NCBI GenBank assembly: GCA_900546295.1 | Contig: URCK01000007.1 | Coordinates: 1 to 46,333, forward strand | From: an uncultured Eubacteriales bacterium | Lineage (GTDB): Bacteria > Bacillota > Clostridia > Oscillospirales > Oscillospiraceae | DNA: 46,333 nt | Direction: 5' to 3' | Shown here: piece by piece, positions 26,863-36,248 of the stretch | Layout: each line of letters opens with the position of its first letter | Position numbering within the stretch: the first letter of the stretch is position 1 | Program-made: the position numbers and the translations under genes | Notes under the pieces: model-generated | What the model was told of the DNA's origin: nothing | Seen by the model: only the letters and a program-made list of their open reading frames with translations | The model's database searches: none

Positions 26863-26927
26863 TAGATTTATATAAATAATCTTACGAGTTATGTTCGAAT
26901 TTACACGGAGTTCATAATCGCAAAATG

Positions 26928-26962
26928 ACGAAAGCCGCAGCAATACTTGCTGCGGCTTTTGT
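26928..26962. terminator. terminator of the Na+-symporter gene
   Basis: A 16-bp stem (GACGAAAGCCGCAGCAA and its complement, one wobble) with a 3-nt loop. It lies about 40 nt past the symporter stop; T-runs are modest on both sides. Confidence 0.8.
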
Positions 26963-27003
26963 CTTGTAAAATGAGAGAGATGAGAGAGTCGGAAGAATCT
27001 TTT

Positions 27004-28359
27004 TTACAGCAGGCCCTGCAGCAGGATGATGACGATCAGGATCGGCAGCACCCACTGGAAATAGGGCTTGAGCTTGGGCGAGATCTTGATGCCATCGCCC
27101 TTGTTGACCTCGGCAAGGTACTTGTCGAAGCCCCAGCCCCATCTGGTGACGCAGAAGAGGAGGTAGACAAGAGAGCCGATGGGCAGCAGGAGGTTGCTCA
27201 CGAGGAAGTCCTCGCTGTCGAGCACGTCCTTGCCGGGGATGGGGTGGAAGTCGCTCCAGATGTTGTAGCCGAAGACGCAGGGGAGGCTCAAAAGCGCGAT
27301 GAGCACGCAGTTGATGAGCACTGCCTTTTTGCGGTCCCAGCCAAAGGTATCCATGCAGATGGCGAGGATGTTTTCAAAGACCGCCAGCACCGTCGACATG
27401 CTGGCGAAGATCATGAAAAGGAAGAAGAGCATGCCCCAGAAGCGGCCGCCCGACATGTTGACAAACACCTGCGGCAGCGTGATGAAGAGGAGCGACGGGC
27501 CGTTGTCGGGCGCGACACCATAGGAAAAGCACGCGGGGAAGATGATCGTGCCGGCCATGAGCGCAACGAAGGTATCGAGCGCGCAGATGCGGATGGACTC
27601 ACCGGCAAGCGTGTGATCGTCGGACATGTAGCTGCCGAAGATCTCCATCGCCGCAATGCCGAGCGAGAGGGTGAAGAAGGCCTGATTCATCGCGTCGGTG
27701 ATGAGGCTGCGCAGGCCGTTTTCACGGATGGAATCAAGCGAGGGAAGCAGGTAGAACTTCATGCCCTCCGCCGCGCCGGAGAGCGTCAGGCTGTGACCGG
27801 CGAGAATGAGGATGAGCGCGAGCAGCGCGAGCATCATGACCTTGGAGACGCGCTCAAGCCCCTTTTGCAGGCCGCGGCTGCAAACGATGAAGCCGATGAT
27901 GACGATGGCGACGGCCAGACCGCCCATTTCCGTGGGATTTGACAGCAGCTCGCCGAATACGGCGGAGGCGTCCTCCGCGGGCATCCCGGCGTAGAACTTG
28001 CCGGTCAGAAAGCGGTAGAAGTAGCTCACCATCCAGCCGGAAACGGTCGTATAGTACATCATCAGAAGATAGCAGCCGATCAGGCAGAACCAGCCGTGGA
28101 TGTGCCACTTGGCGCGGGGCTTTTCCAGCGTTTTATAGGAGAGGATAGCGCTCTTGCGGCTCGCCCGTCCGACGGCAAGCTCCATCGTCAGCACGGGAAC
28201 GCCCATGATGAGCAGGCACAGGATGTAGAAGAGAACAAAATAACCGCCGCCGTTTTTGCCTGTCACATAGGGGAAGCGCCAGACGTTGCCGATACCGATG
28301 GCACAGCCGGCGCTGACGAGCAGAAAGCCCAGCCGGGAGCGGAAGGATTCGCGTTTCAT
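27004..28359 (-). CDS. sodium-dependent transporter, NSS family
   Basis: A 451-aa neurotransmitter:sodium symporter family protein with about 11-12 transmembrane segments. The N-terminal signature GFLLVSAGCAIGIGNVWRFPY and GKNGGGYFVLFYILCLLIMGVP are typical of the Na+ and substrate site in helix 1. Bacterial members import amino acids (tryptophan, tyrosine, alanine, others); the substrate here is not readable. GCGAGGTATCTATC precedes the start. The gene is divergent from the LysR gene and their promoters overlap, so it is a likely target of that regulator. Confidence 0.93.
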   Translation of the reverse strand: MKRESFRSRLGFLLVSAGCAIGIGNVWRFPYVTGKNGGGYFVLFYILCLLIMGVPVLTMELAVGRASRKSAILSYKTLEKPRAKWHIHGWFCLIGCYLLMMYYTTVSGWMVSYFYRFLTGKFYAGMPAEDASAVFGELLSNPTEMGGLAVAIVIIGFIVCSRGLQKGLERVSKVMMLALLALILILAGHSLTLSGAAEGMKFYLLPSLDSIRENGLRSLITDAMNQAFFTLSLGIAAMEIFGSYMSDDHTLAGESIRICALDTFVALMAGTIIFPACFSYGVAPDNGPSLLFITLPQVFVNMSGGRFWGMLFFLFMIFASMSTVLAVFENILAICMDTFGWDRKKAVLINCVLIALLSLPCVFGYNIWSDFHPIPGKDVLDSEDFLVSNLLLPIGSLVYLLFCVTRWGWGFDKYLAEVNKGDGIKISPKLKPYFQWVLPILIVIILLQGLL

Positions 28360-28408
28360 GATAGATACCTCGCTTATGAAATATGAATGAGAGATGAACG
28401 TTGCGCTT

Positions 28409-28437
28409 ATCTTACCGCAGGAAACGACGCTTTACAA
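28409..28437 (-). promoter_or_regulatory. promoter of the NSS transporter gene
   Basis: On the minus strand -35 TTGTAA (28432-28437), 17-nt spacer, -10 TAAGAT (28409-28414). Its -35 overlaps the -35 of the divergent LysR promoter. Confidence 0.6.
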
Positions 28438-28460
28438 GACCGATTCCTTGATGATATAAT
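28431..28460 (+). promoter_or_regulatory. promoter of the LysR gene
   Basis: -35 TTTACA (28431-28436), 18-nt spacer, -10 TATAAT (28455-28460), 28 nt from the start codon. Confidence 0.7.
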
Positions 28461-28473
28461 AAGTAAAACTTAT
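28459..28473. promoter_or_regulatory. LysR-type operator (T-N11-A dyad)
   Basis: ATAAGT-AAA-ACTTAT, a perfect dyad containing a T-N11-A box, the standard recognition pattern of LysR-type regulators. It overlaps the LysR -10 box and start point, fitting negative autoregulation. Confidence 0.6.
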
Positions 28474-28488
28474 GTTATGGGGGCGTGC

Positions 28489-29397
28489 ATGAATCGAAAT
28501 CAGCTGAGATATTTTGTCGCCGCGGCGGAGCACCGCAGCTTCACAAAGGCGGCGGAGCAGTATTACATCTCGCAGACCGCCGTGACACAGCAGATCCATC
28601 TGCTGGAGGAGACGCTTGGCTGCGAGCTGTTCGACCGCAGCACCCGCCCTGTGAGCCTGACGAGCGCGGGGCGATCCTTCCTTCTGGACGCAAAGGCAAT
28701 CTTAGAGCGCATGAGCAGCGCGCAGGAGCGCGTGCACGACGCGGCAACGGGCCTGACCGGCACGCTGCGCGTAGGCTATGTGCGCGGTTACGAGCGCAGC
28801 GACCTCTCGGTGCTGATGCGCCACTTTCACCAGAAGAACAGCAACGTGCTCATTTCCTTCTACCGCTGCTCGACGGACGTGCTGGCCGCGGGACTGCTGC
28901 ATCAGGAGTATGACATCATCTTCACATGGGACTCGACGAACCTGCGCACGCAGGAGGGCGTCGCGTTCCGAACGGTCGAAAAGGCGCGGCTCGTCGTCGC
29001 GCTCTACGCGGGCCACCGGCTTGCGCAGCGCCGCCAGATCACGCGCAGGGAGCTGCGCGGGGAGAATATCTTATATATGTCACCGGACGCCGCGCCCGAC
29101 TCTTACGGCGACGCTTTTTTCATGCAGCGCTATGTCGAGGCGGGCTACAAGCCGAACATCCTCTTTCGCTCGGCGGATACCGAGAGCATCCTGATGATGG
29201 TCGCGGCGGAGGAGGGCGTCTCGCTTCTGCCCGATTACTGCACCGACCGGCTCTACAACGCCGACAACCTCGTTTTCGTCCCACTCGTTGGCGAGGGGGA
29301 GGAGGAAGAGATCATCGCAGCATGGCAGACCGGCAATCCCAACCCCGCGCTGGGACGGTTTCTCGCCGAGCTTCGCGAAACGACGCCGCCTTATTGA
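28489..29397 (+). CDS. LysR family transcriptional regulator
   Basis: A 302-aa LysR-type regulator. The winged HTH lies at residues 1-60 (LRYFVAAAEHRSFTKAAEQYYISQTAVTQQIHLLEETLGCELFDR) and the periplasmic-binding-protein-like effector domain at about 90-295 (LTGTLRVGYVRGYERSDLSVLMRHF). I chose ATG 28489 because the family begins at MNRNQLRYF; ATG 28477 is 4 codons upstream and less likely. The effector is unknown. It probably controls the divergent symporter gene and itself. Confidence 0.93.
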   Translation: MNRNQLRYFVAAAEHRSFTKAAEQYYISQTAVTQQIHLLEETLGCELFDRSTRPVSLTSAGRSFLLDAKAILERMSSAQERVHDAATGLTGTLRVGYVRGYERSDLSVLMRHFHQKNSNVLISFYRCSTDVLAAGLLHQEYDIIFTWDSTNLRTQEGVAFRTVEKARLVVALYAGHRLAQRRQITRRELRGENILYMSPDAAPDSYGDAFFMQRYVEAGYKPNILFRSADTESILMMVAAEEGVSLLPDYCTDRLYNADNLVFVPLVGEGEEEEIIAAWQTGNPNPALGRFLAELRETTPPY

Positions 29398-29414
29398 CAG
29401 GCGGCGCACTTTTT
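29384..29414 (+). terminator. terminator of the LysR gene
   Basis: CGCCGCC pairs with GGCGGCG around the stop codon, followed by CAC and TTTTT. Confidence 0.75.
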
Positions 29415-29542
29415 GTATTTTAGCAGCAGCCATTGAGAAAATGAATTAGAAAAATGCAGAGAAATGAAAAAAACGATTGGATGAAAGGGAGGCCCCGGTG
29501 TTATCATTGATACGATATGCGAGTTAAAAAAGGAGCACTGCT

Positions 29543-30307
29543 ATGATCACGATGGGCATTGATTCCGGCTCTGCCATGACCAAGGCGGCGCTGTTTGACG
29601 GGGAGGCGGTCATCGCCTGCCGCATGGAGCCGAGCGGCACCAACCCCGGCCGGGTCATGCGCCGGCTGTATGAGGAGATGAAGACGGAGGACACCGCCTT
29701 TGTCGTCGCCACCGGCTACGGGCGCGAGCTGCTGGATGAGGCGGACAAGGTCATCACCGAGATCACCTGCCACGGCGCGGGCGCGGCCTTCCTCTGTCCC
29801 GGCTGCGATACGGTCATCGATATCGGCGGACAGGACAGCAAGGTGATCCTGCTCAACGAGGCGGGGCAGGTCTGCGACTTTCTGATGAACGACAAATGCG
29901 CGGCCGGCACAGGCCGCTTTCTGGAAATGACGATGGCGCGCGTCGGCAGCGATATTGCCCGGCTCGATGAATTTGTTGCGTATGCCTCGCCCGTGACCAT
30001 CAACAGCATGTGCGCCGTCTTTGCCGAGAGCGAGATCATCGGCCTTCTTGCGCAGGAAACGCCGCCGGGCGATATCGTCCTTGGCTGCATCCACTCCATC
30101 TGCCGCCGCACGGCGGTCTTCGCGCAAAAGCTCGCGCCGCAGAAGCCGCGCGTCTTCTTCTCCGGCGGTCTCGCCCGGTCGGAGATGATCCGCGCCTCGC
30201 TTGCGCAGTATCTCGGCACGCAGGACGTGCAGACCCATCCGCTCAGCCAGTACAACGGCGCCATCGGCGCGGCAGTGCTCGGCTACCGCAGGGCAAGCAG
30301 AGCATAG
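29543..30307 (+). CDS. yjiL: CoA-dehydratase-type activator ATPase (YjiL/HgdC family)
   Basis: A 254-aa ASKHA-fold ATPase of the BadF/BadG/HgdC family. It binds one 4Fe-4S cluster between two subunits and, using ATP, drives an electron into a partner reductase at very low potential. Visible are the phosphate loop GIDSGSAMTK, the second ATP motif DIGGQDSKV, and the two cluster cysteines, NDKCAAGTGRF and INSMCAVFAESE. AAAAAAGGAGCACTGCT precedes the start. It is followed after 39 nt by its partner, the arrangement of E. coli yjiL-yjiM. Confidence 0.92.
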   Translation: MITMGIDSGSAMTKAALFDGEAVIACRMEPSGTNPGRVMRRLYEEMKTEDTAFVVATGYGRELLDEADKVITEITCHGAGAAFLCPGCDTVIDIGGQDSKVILLNEAGQVCDFLMNDKCAAGTGRFLEMTMARVGSDIARLDEFVAYASPVTINSMCAVFAESEIIGLLAQETPPGDIVLGCIHSICRRTAVFAQKLAPQKPRVFFSGGLARSEMIRASLAQYLGTQDVQTHPLSQYNGAIGAAVLGYRRASRA

Positions 30308-30346
30308 CATTCAGATCAATAAAATGAGAAAGGATGACATTTCACC

Positions 30347-31498
30347 ATGGTAGAACTCAAAAAGGATTTACCGGCGATCTTTGAGGAATTCGCGGACCAG
30401 CGCCGCACTTCCTTTCTGACCGTCAAGAAGCTCAAGGACGAGGGAACGCCGATCATCGGCGTATTCTGCACCTATCTTCCCCGAGAGATCGCCAACGCGA
30501 TGGGCGCTGCCGTGGTGGGCTTGTGCTCGGTCTCGGATGAGACGATCCCCGACGCGGAAAAGGACCTGCCGCGCAATCTCTGCCCGCTCATCAAGTCGAG
30601 CTACGGCTTTGCCAAGACCGATAAGTGTCCTTATTTCTTCTTCTCCGATCTCGTCGTCGGCGAAACGACCTGCGACGGTAAAAAGAAGATGTACGAGCTG
30701 CTTTCCTCGTTCAAGCCCGTCTACGTTCTGGAGCTGCCCAACCGCCAGTCGGAGGAGGGCGTCGCAATGTACCGCCGCGAGATCATCCGCTTCAAGGAAA
30801 AGCTCGAGCAGCAGTTTGAAACGAGCATCACCGAGGAGGCCATCCGCGCTCAGATCCACCTGCGCAACGAGCTGACAAAGGCGCTGGTGCGCCTGCAGTA
30901 CCTGATGGCGAACGACCCCGCGCCCGTCAGCGGCCTGGATATCGTCAACACCGTTTACGGCAGCGGCTTCAACATGGATATCGAGTCTCTGCCCGGCCGC
31001 ATCAACGAGATGGCCGATATGATCGAATCGGACTATGCCGCCGGGAAGAACGTGGGCAAAAAGCCCCGTATCCTCGTCACCGGCTCGCCCTCCGGCGGTG
31101 CGGCGCTCAAGGTCATCCGCGCCATCGAGGACAGCGGTGCGGTCGTCGTCGCGTTTGAAAATTGCAGCGGCCTTAAGCCGCTGCTGCTGACCGACGAGGA
31201 AAATCCCGACGTTTACGACGCGCTTGCGCGCCGCTATATGGACATCGGCTGCTCGTGCATGTCGCCCAACCCCAACCGCCTCGCGCTGCTCGAGCGGCTG
31301 ATCGACGAGTTCAAGGTCGACGGCGTGGTTGATATTGTTTTGCAGGCCTGTCACACCTACAATGTGGAGACGAGCCTTGTCGGTAAGCTTGTCAAGGAAA
31401 AGAAGGGCATCTCCTATGCTGTGGTCGAAACGGACTACTCTCAGGCCGATGTCGGCCAGCTCAAGACCCGCATGGCCGCGTTCATCGAAATGCTCTGA
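30347..31498 (+). CDS. yjiM: double-cubane cluster anaerobic reductase (YjiM/HgdB family)
   Basis: A 383-aa protein of the 2-hydroxyacyl-CoA dehydratase D-component superfamily, subgroup YjiM / double-cubane-cluster protein. Cysteines typical of the family are CTYLPREIANAMGA, CPLIKSSYGF, KCPYFFFSDLVVGETTCDGKKKMYEL, ENCSGLKP, CSCMSPNPNR and QACHTYNVE. Members with a single polypeptide and an activator reduce small substrates through a paired 4Fe-4S cluster; a named physiological substrate is not known for this branch. There is no CoA-transferase or second dehydratase subunit nearby, which argues against an amino-acid fermentation dehydratase. GAAAGGATGACATTTCACC precedes the start. Confidence 0.92.
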   Translation: MVELKKDLPAIFEEFADQRRTSFLTVKKLKDEGTPIIGVFCTYLPREIANAMGAAVVGLCSVSDETIPDAEKDLPRNLCPLIKSSYGFAKTDKCPYFFFSDLVVGETTCDGKKKMYELLSSFKPVYVLELPNRQSEEGVAMYRREIIRFKEKLEQQFETSITEEAIRAQIHLRNELTKALVRLQYLMANDPAPVSGLDIVNTVYGSGFNMDIESLPGRINEMADMIESDYAAGKNVGKKPRILVTGSPSGGAALKVIRAIEDSGAVVVAFENCSGLKPLLLTDEENPDVYDALARRYMDIGCSCMSPNPNRLALLERLIDEFKVDGVVDIVLQACHTYNVETSLVGKLVKEKKGISYAVVETDYSQADVGQLKTRMAAFIEML

Positions 31499-31574
31499 GC
31501 TAAAGATGCAGCAAAGACCGCCTGCGCGCTGAAAAAAGCGCGGGAAGGGCTGCTGCAAGATGGCTGCTTTTATG

Positions 31575-31624
31575 AAAAAAGGCATGTCCCCCGGGCGCTT
31601 TCTGCGCCGGAAGGGACATGCCTT
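31575..31624 (-). terminator. rpoD terminator
   Basis: AAGGCATGTCCC / GGGACATGCCTT with an inner GGCGC/GCGCC stem; T6 on the minus strand. It may also stop yjiM transcription from the left. Confidence 0.85.
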
Positions 31625-31679
31625 CGTTTATTTGGGATTCGATCGCTTCAATGCGGGGCGGCGATTTGCCTCCGATGGA

Positions 31680-33070
<1,391 letters not shown>

Positions 33071-33089
<19 letters not shown>

Positions 33090-34867
33090 GGTTGCTTTCC
33101 TCCGTTACCCTTATATTTGTTCTTTTCCATGGCGGCGGCAAGGGGGTCTTCGTCTGCCGCCGCACGTTTGCGTGCCTGCTCCAGGATGATGGCACTGTAA
33201 TCCCGCAGCGCCTGCGCGCCGTTTTTGACCGACTCGGGCTTTTGCAGGATGCCGATCAGGTGGTTGATCTCCTCCTGCGTGAAAAACTCTGCGAGCGCGG
33301 GAATATTGGTCTGCCCTGTGCGCGAGAGCTGCTCGCGCAGGGCGGTAAACAATCTGCCGAGCAGGGGAGAGGAGAAGTCCTCTTCCCGGATGGGCGGATC
33401 GTCGCCAAAGAGAGAATCGTCCAGCGTGAGCAATCGCAGCACGCCTTCCTCGGCGAGCGCAGAGCGCAGGTCCGTATAGCGGATGGAGCGCTCGCGCGGC
33501 TGCGCGGCTGTTGCGGGATTGAGGTCCCGCCGCTCCTGCTCGCGCCTTTCCTTATAATGTGCGCGTTTTCGCGCGCGCTCGACCTCAAGCTTCATCGCTT
33601 CGGCCGTGATGCCGGCGGCCTCGGCGGCGCGCATCGTGTAAATTTCGCGCTCGACGGCGTTCGGCACGGCGGCAAGCAGCGCGGCGGCGGCTTCACCGTA
33701 GCCGATGCGCCCCTCGTCGCTCTTGAGGTCGAATTTCGATTTAAGCTGCGCCATGCGGAAGTCCATCCCGCTCTCACTTCCAGAGAGCAGGTGCTCAAAG
33801 GCGTCGCGCCCCTGAAACTTGATGAAATCGTCCGCGTCCTGCTTGATGTACTGCCCGTCCACGAGGCGCTTTGGAAGCTCGAGCACCTTGACCTGAAAGT
33901 CGGTGTTGTTCAGGAGCGTCAGCGCCTTCTGCGTGGCGATCTTGCCCGCGTCGTCGTTGTCGTAGCAGAGCACAAGCTCCTTCGTGTAGCGGCTGAGAAG
34001 CTGCAACTGCTCGCTCGTGAGTGCCGTGCCCATCGAGGCGCAGGCATTGTCAAATCCTGCCTGATGGAGCATCACCACGTCGATGTTGCCCTCGACTAAA
34101 ATAATGTTGCTGCGCTTGCTCTTTTTGGCAAGGTTCAGCCCGTACAGCACGCGCCGCTTGCTGTAAACGATCGTCTCGGGTGTATTCATGTACTTTGCAC
34201 CGGGGTCATCCTTGCTGATGATGCGCCCGCCGAAGCCCAGTACGTCGCCGCGCACGTCGATGATGGGAAAGATGAGGCGCTTTCGGAACTTGTCGTACAG
34301 TCCGCCATTTTTCCCTCGAATCGAAAGACCGGAGGCGAGCAGTTCGCCGTCGCCGTAGCCCTTTTTGCGCATCGCGTCGGTGAGCAGTGTCCATTCGTCC
34401 GCCGCCGCGCCGAGGCCGAAGTTCGTCGCGTTGCGCGGCGTGATGCGGCGGTTTCTCATGTACTCGAGCACGATCTCGCCCTTTGGCGAGTGGAGCAGGT
34501 CGTAGTAAAAGCGCGCCGCGTCGCGGTTGAGCGACAGAATGCGCGAGCGAAGACGGCTTTCTTCGCTGTGTTCCTCCTCCGGCACGGTCATATTCACGCG
34601 CTTTGCGAGGAAGCGCACCGCATCGGGGAAGGAAAGGTGCTCCTCCTCCATGATGAAGTTGATGACGCCGCCGCCCTTTTTGCAGCCGAAGCAATAGTAG
34701 ATCTGCTTGTCGGGCGAGACGGAGAACGAGCCGGTCTTTTCGTTGTGGAAGGGGCAGAGGCCGAAGTAGTTCGCGCCCTTTTTCGTCAGCGAGACATAGT
34801 TGCTGACAACGTCGACAATATCGTTTCTGGCGATGAGCTCGTCCAGAAATTGCCGGTCAAAGGCCAT
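33071..34867 (-). CDS. dnaG: DNA primase
   Basis: A 598-aa primase. The zinc ribbon is Cys38, His41, Cys59, Cys62 (CPFHNEKTGSF...YYCFGC), the RNA-polymerase core follows, and the TOPRIM domain has ILVEGNIDVVMLHQAGF and CYDNDDAGK; a DnaB-binding C-terminal region ends the protein. The start at 34867 is set by AGAAAGGAGGACGCC and by the family N-terminus (MAFDRQFLDEL); the frame is open for 148 codons upstream, but this reads through the opposite-strand PPTase gene and is rejected. It shares an operon with rpoD. Confidence 0.96.
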
Positions 34868-34889
34868 GGCGTCCTCCTTTCTCCGCAGC

Positions 34890-34908
34890 GATCGGCAGTG
34901 TGCCGATC
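34890..34908 (-). promoter_or_regulatory. perfect dyad in the dnaG leader
   Basis: GATCGGCA-GTG-TGCCGATC, 8-bp arms and a 3-nt centre, 22 nt upstream of the dnaG start. It could be an operator or a leader hairpin with no T-run. Confidence 0.5.
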
Positions 34909-35004
34909 TTGACAGAAGTATATATACGCCGGAAAAGCATGATTTCCTTCTTTTTGCGCAAAATTTTTTGAAAAACTTTTTTGCCGGGTGAAAAGGCCTT
35001 TGGT

Positions 35005-35034
35005 TTGACAGCCCTGCGCCCGCCGCGCTATAAT
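35005..35034 (+). promoter_or_regulatory. sigma-A promoter of PPTase gene
   Basis: Consensus -35 TTGACA (35005-35010), 18-nt spacer, consensus -10 TATAAT (35029-35034), 36 nt before the start codon. Confidence 0.85.
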
Positions 35035-35070
35035 GGATCAGGACATCAAAACGCAGGGGAGGGGCGAACA

Positions 35071-35664
35071 ATGGATATTCAGCTGTATATGCTCGCGCCC
35101 GTGCGGCCGCTGTCCGATGGGGAGGCGAACGCATTGCTTGCGCGCCTTCCGGATGCGCTGCGCGAGCGGCTTGCTGGTCAAAAAGGGGGAAAGCGGGATG
35201 CGTCCCTCTGCGCCTATGAGATGCTGCGCCGCGCCATGCAAGATCATTTCGGCTGGGAAGCGCTGCCCGAGATATCCTTCGGCGCGCACGGAAAGCCGTA
35301 TTTTCCGTCATGTTCCGACGCTTTTTTCAGCCTGAGCCATTCGCGCGGCGCGGTGCTGCTGGCAGTCCACGACCACAGCGTCGGCGTGGACATTGAGCGC
35401 CTTCGCCCCGTGAGCGAGCGGATGCGCACGCGCTTTCACGCATCGGATGAGGCTGCGTTCTGGCAGGATTGGGTGCAGCGGGAAAGCTGCTGCAAGCGCC
35501 GCGGCATCAGCGCCGTCGCCCTGCGCGGCGGGGAAGTGCCGGCGGTTCCCGATGAGCGTATTTTTGCCTTTTCGCCCCTTCACAATTATGTCGCGGGTGT
35601 CTGCACCGCTTCCGGCGAAAAGGCTGGCAAGCTTGTGCGCCTTACAGTGGAAGAGCTCATATAA
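35071..35664 (+). CDS. Sfp-type 4'-phosphopantetheinyl transferase
   Basis: A 197-aa transferase that loads phosphopantetheine from CoA onto carrier proteins. The fold motifs are FSLSHSRGAVLLAV, VGVDIER (Mg-binding Asp and Glu) and the C-terminal WVQRESCCKRRG. In Sfp-type enzymes the last motif normally reads W-x-x-K-E-x-x-x-K; here the first Lys is Arg (RES...K), a conservative change that may affect activity. The start at 35071 follows CAGGGGAGGGGCG. It stands alone between a consensus promoter and a terminator; no polyketide or peptide synthase is in view, so the target may be a fatty-acid carrier. Confidence 0.88.
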   Translation: MDIQLYMLAPVRPLSDGEANALLARLPDALRERLAGQKGGKRDASLCAYEMLRRAMQDHFGWEALPEISFGAHGKPYFPSCSDAFFSLSHSRGAVLLAVHDHSVGVDIERLRPVSERMRTRFHASDEAAFWQDWVQRESCCKRRGISAVALRGGEVPAVPDERIFAFSPLHNYVAGVCTASGEKAGKLVRLTVEELI

Positions 35665-35696
35665 AAGGTTCCGAAGAGTGATCTTCGGAACCTTTT
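35665..35696. terminator. bidirectional terminator
   Basis: AAAGGTTCCGAAGA / TCTTCGGAACCTTT stem with a GTGA loop between the convergent PPTase and ProXp-like genes. Confidence 0.9.
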
Positions 35697-35712
35697 CTTG
35701 CATTTGATCCCC

Positions 35713-36246
35713 TTACAGCTCCACGATGATCGGCTCGTGCCCGAGCTTTGGAAGCAGCACATTCAGCAGATCCTCGGTTTTGAACTTGAGGCTCTGCGTG
35801 TTGTCACAGGGGTGGCAGGCAAAATACGGCGCACTGTACACATCCCGGTCCATGACAAGGCGGACGGCATTTTCGGTATCATTGCGCAGTCCCAATACGC
35901 TTGCAGAGCCGGGCGAGCAGCCGAGCAGCTCCTCCATCTTTTCAGGCGGCGCGAACGAGAGACGCGACGAGCCAATCTGATGGCTCAGGTCCTTGGTGTG
36001 AAACGGCTTATCCTCGGGCATGGTGAGCAGGTAAAAGTTTGTCTGCTGGCGGTTGCAGAGGAAGAGATTCTTGCAGATGCGAACGCCCAGCGCGTCCGAC
36101 ACGGCGGCGCAGATCTCCATGGTCTCTGCTGTTTCATGCTCAATGCGCTGATAGGGGATATGCAGGGAATCAAGCAGCGCGTAGCTTGCCATCGCGCGCT
36201 CGGAGGCATGCTCCGGCGCAGTGTTGTAGAACGGGGATACCAGCAT
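35713..36246 (-). CDS. prolyl-tRNA synthetase-associated domain protein (ProXp/PrdX-like)
   Basis: A 177-aa YbaK/ProX-superfamily protein. Such free-standing domains hydrolyse mischarged tRNA (for example Ala-tRNA-Pro) after aminoacylation. The family segments are visible: YQRIEHETAETMEICAAV, CKNLFLCNRQQTNFYLLTMP with the conserved Lys, LSHQIGSSRLSFAPPEKMEELLG and PGSASVLGLRND. It begins 2 nt after the murC stop on the same strand, so it is probably cotranscribed, though no functional link is known. Confidence 0.88.
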   Translation of the reverse strand: MLVSPFYNTAPEHASERAMASYALLDSLHIPYQRIEHETAETMEICAAVSDALGVRICKNLFLCNRQQTNFYLLTMPEDKPFHTKDLSHQIGSSRLSFAPPEKMEELLGCSPGSASVLGLRNDTENAVRLVMDRDVYSAPYFACHPCDNTQSLKFKTEDLLNVLLPKLGHEPIIVEL

Positions 36247-36248
36247 GC

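Noticed and set aside
26820..26880. CIRCE-type heat-shock operator before the RHH-clpB operon (AGCACACTCAC)
   Set aside because: Only a half-site-like match; the GAGTGCTAA partner at the 9-bp distance is missing.
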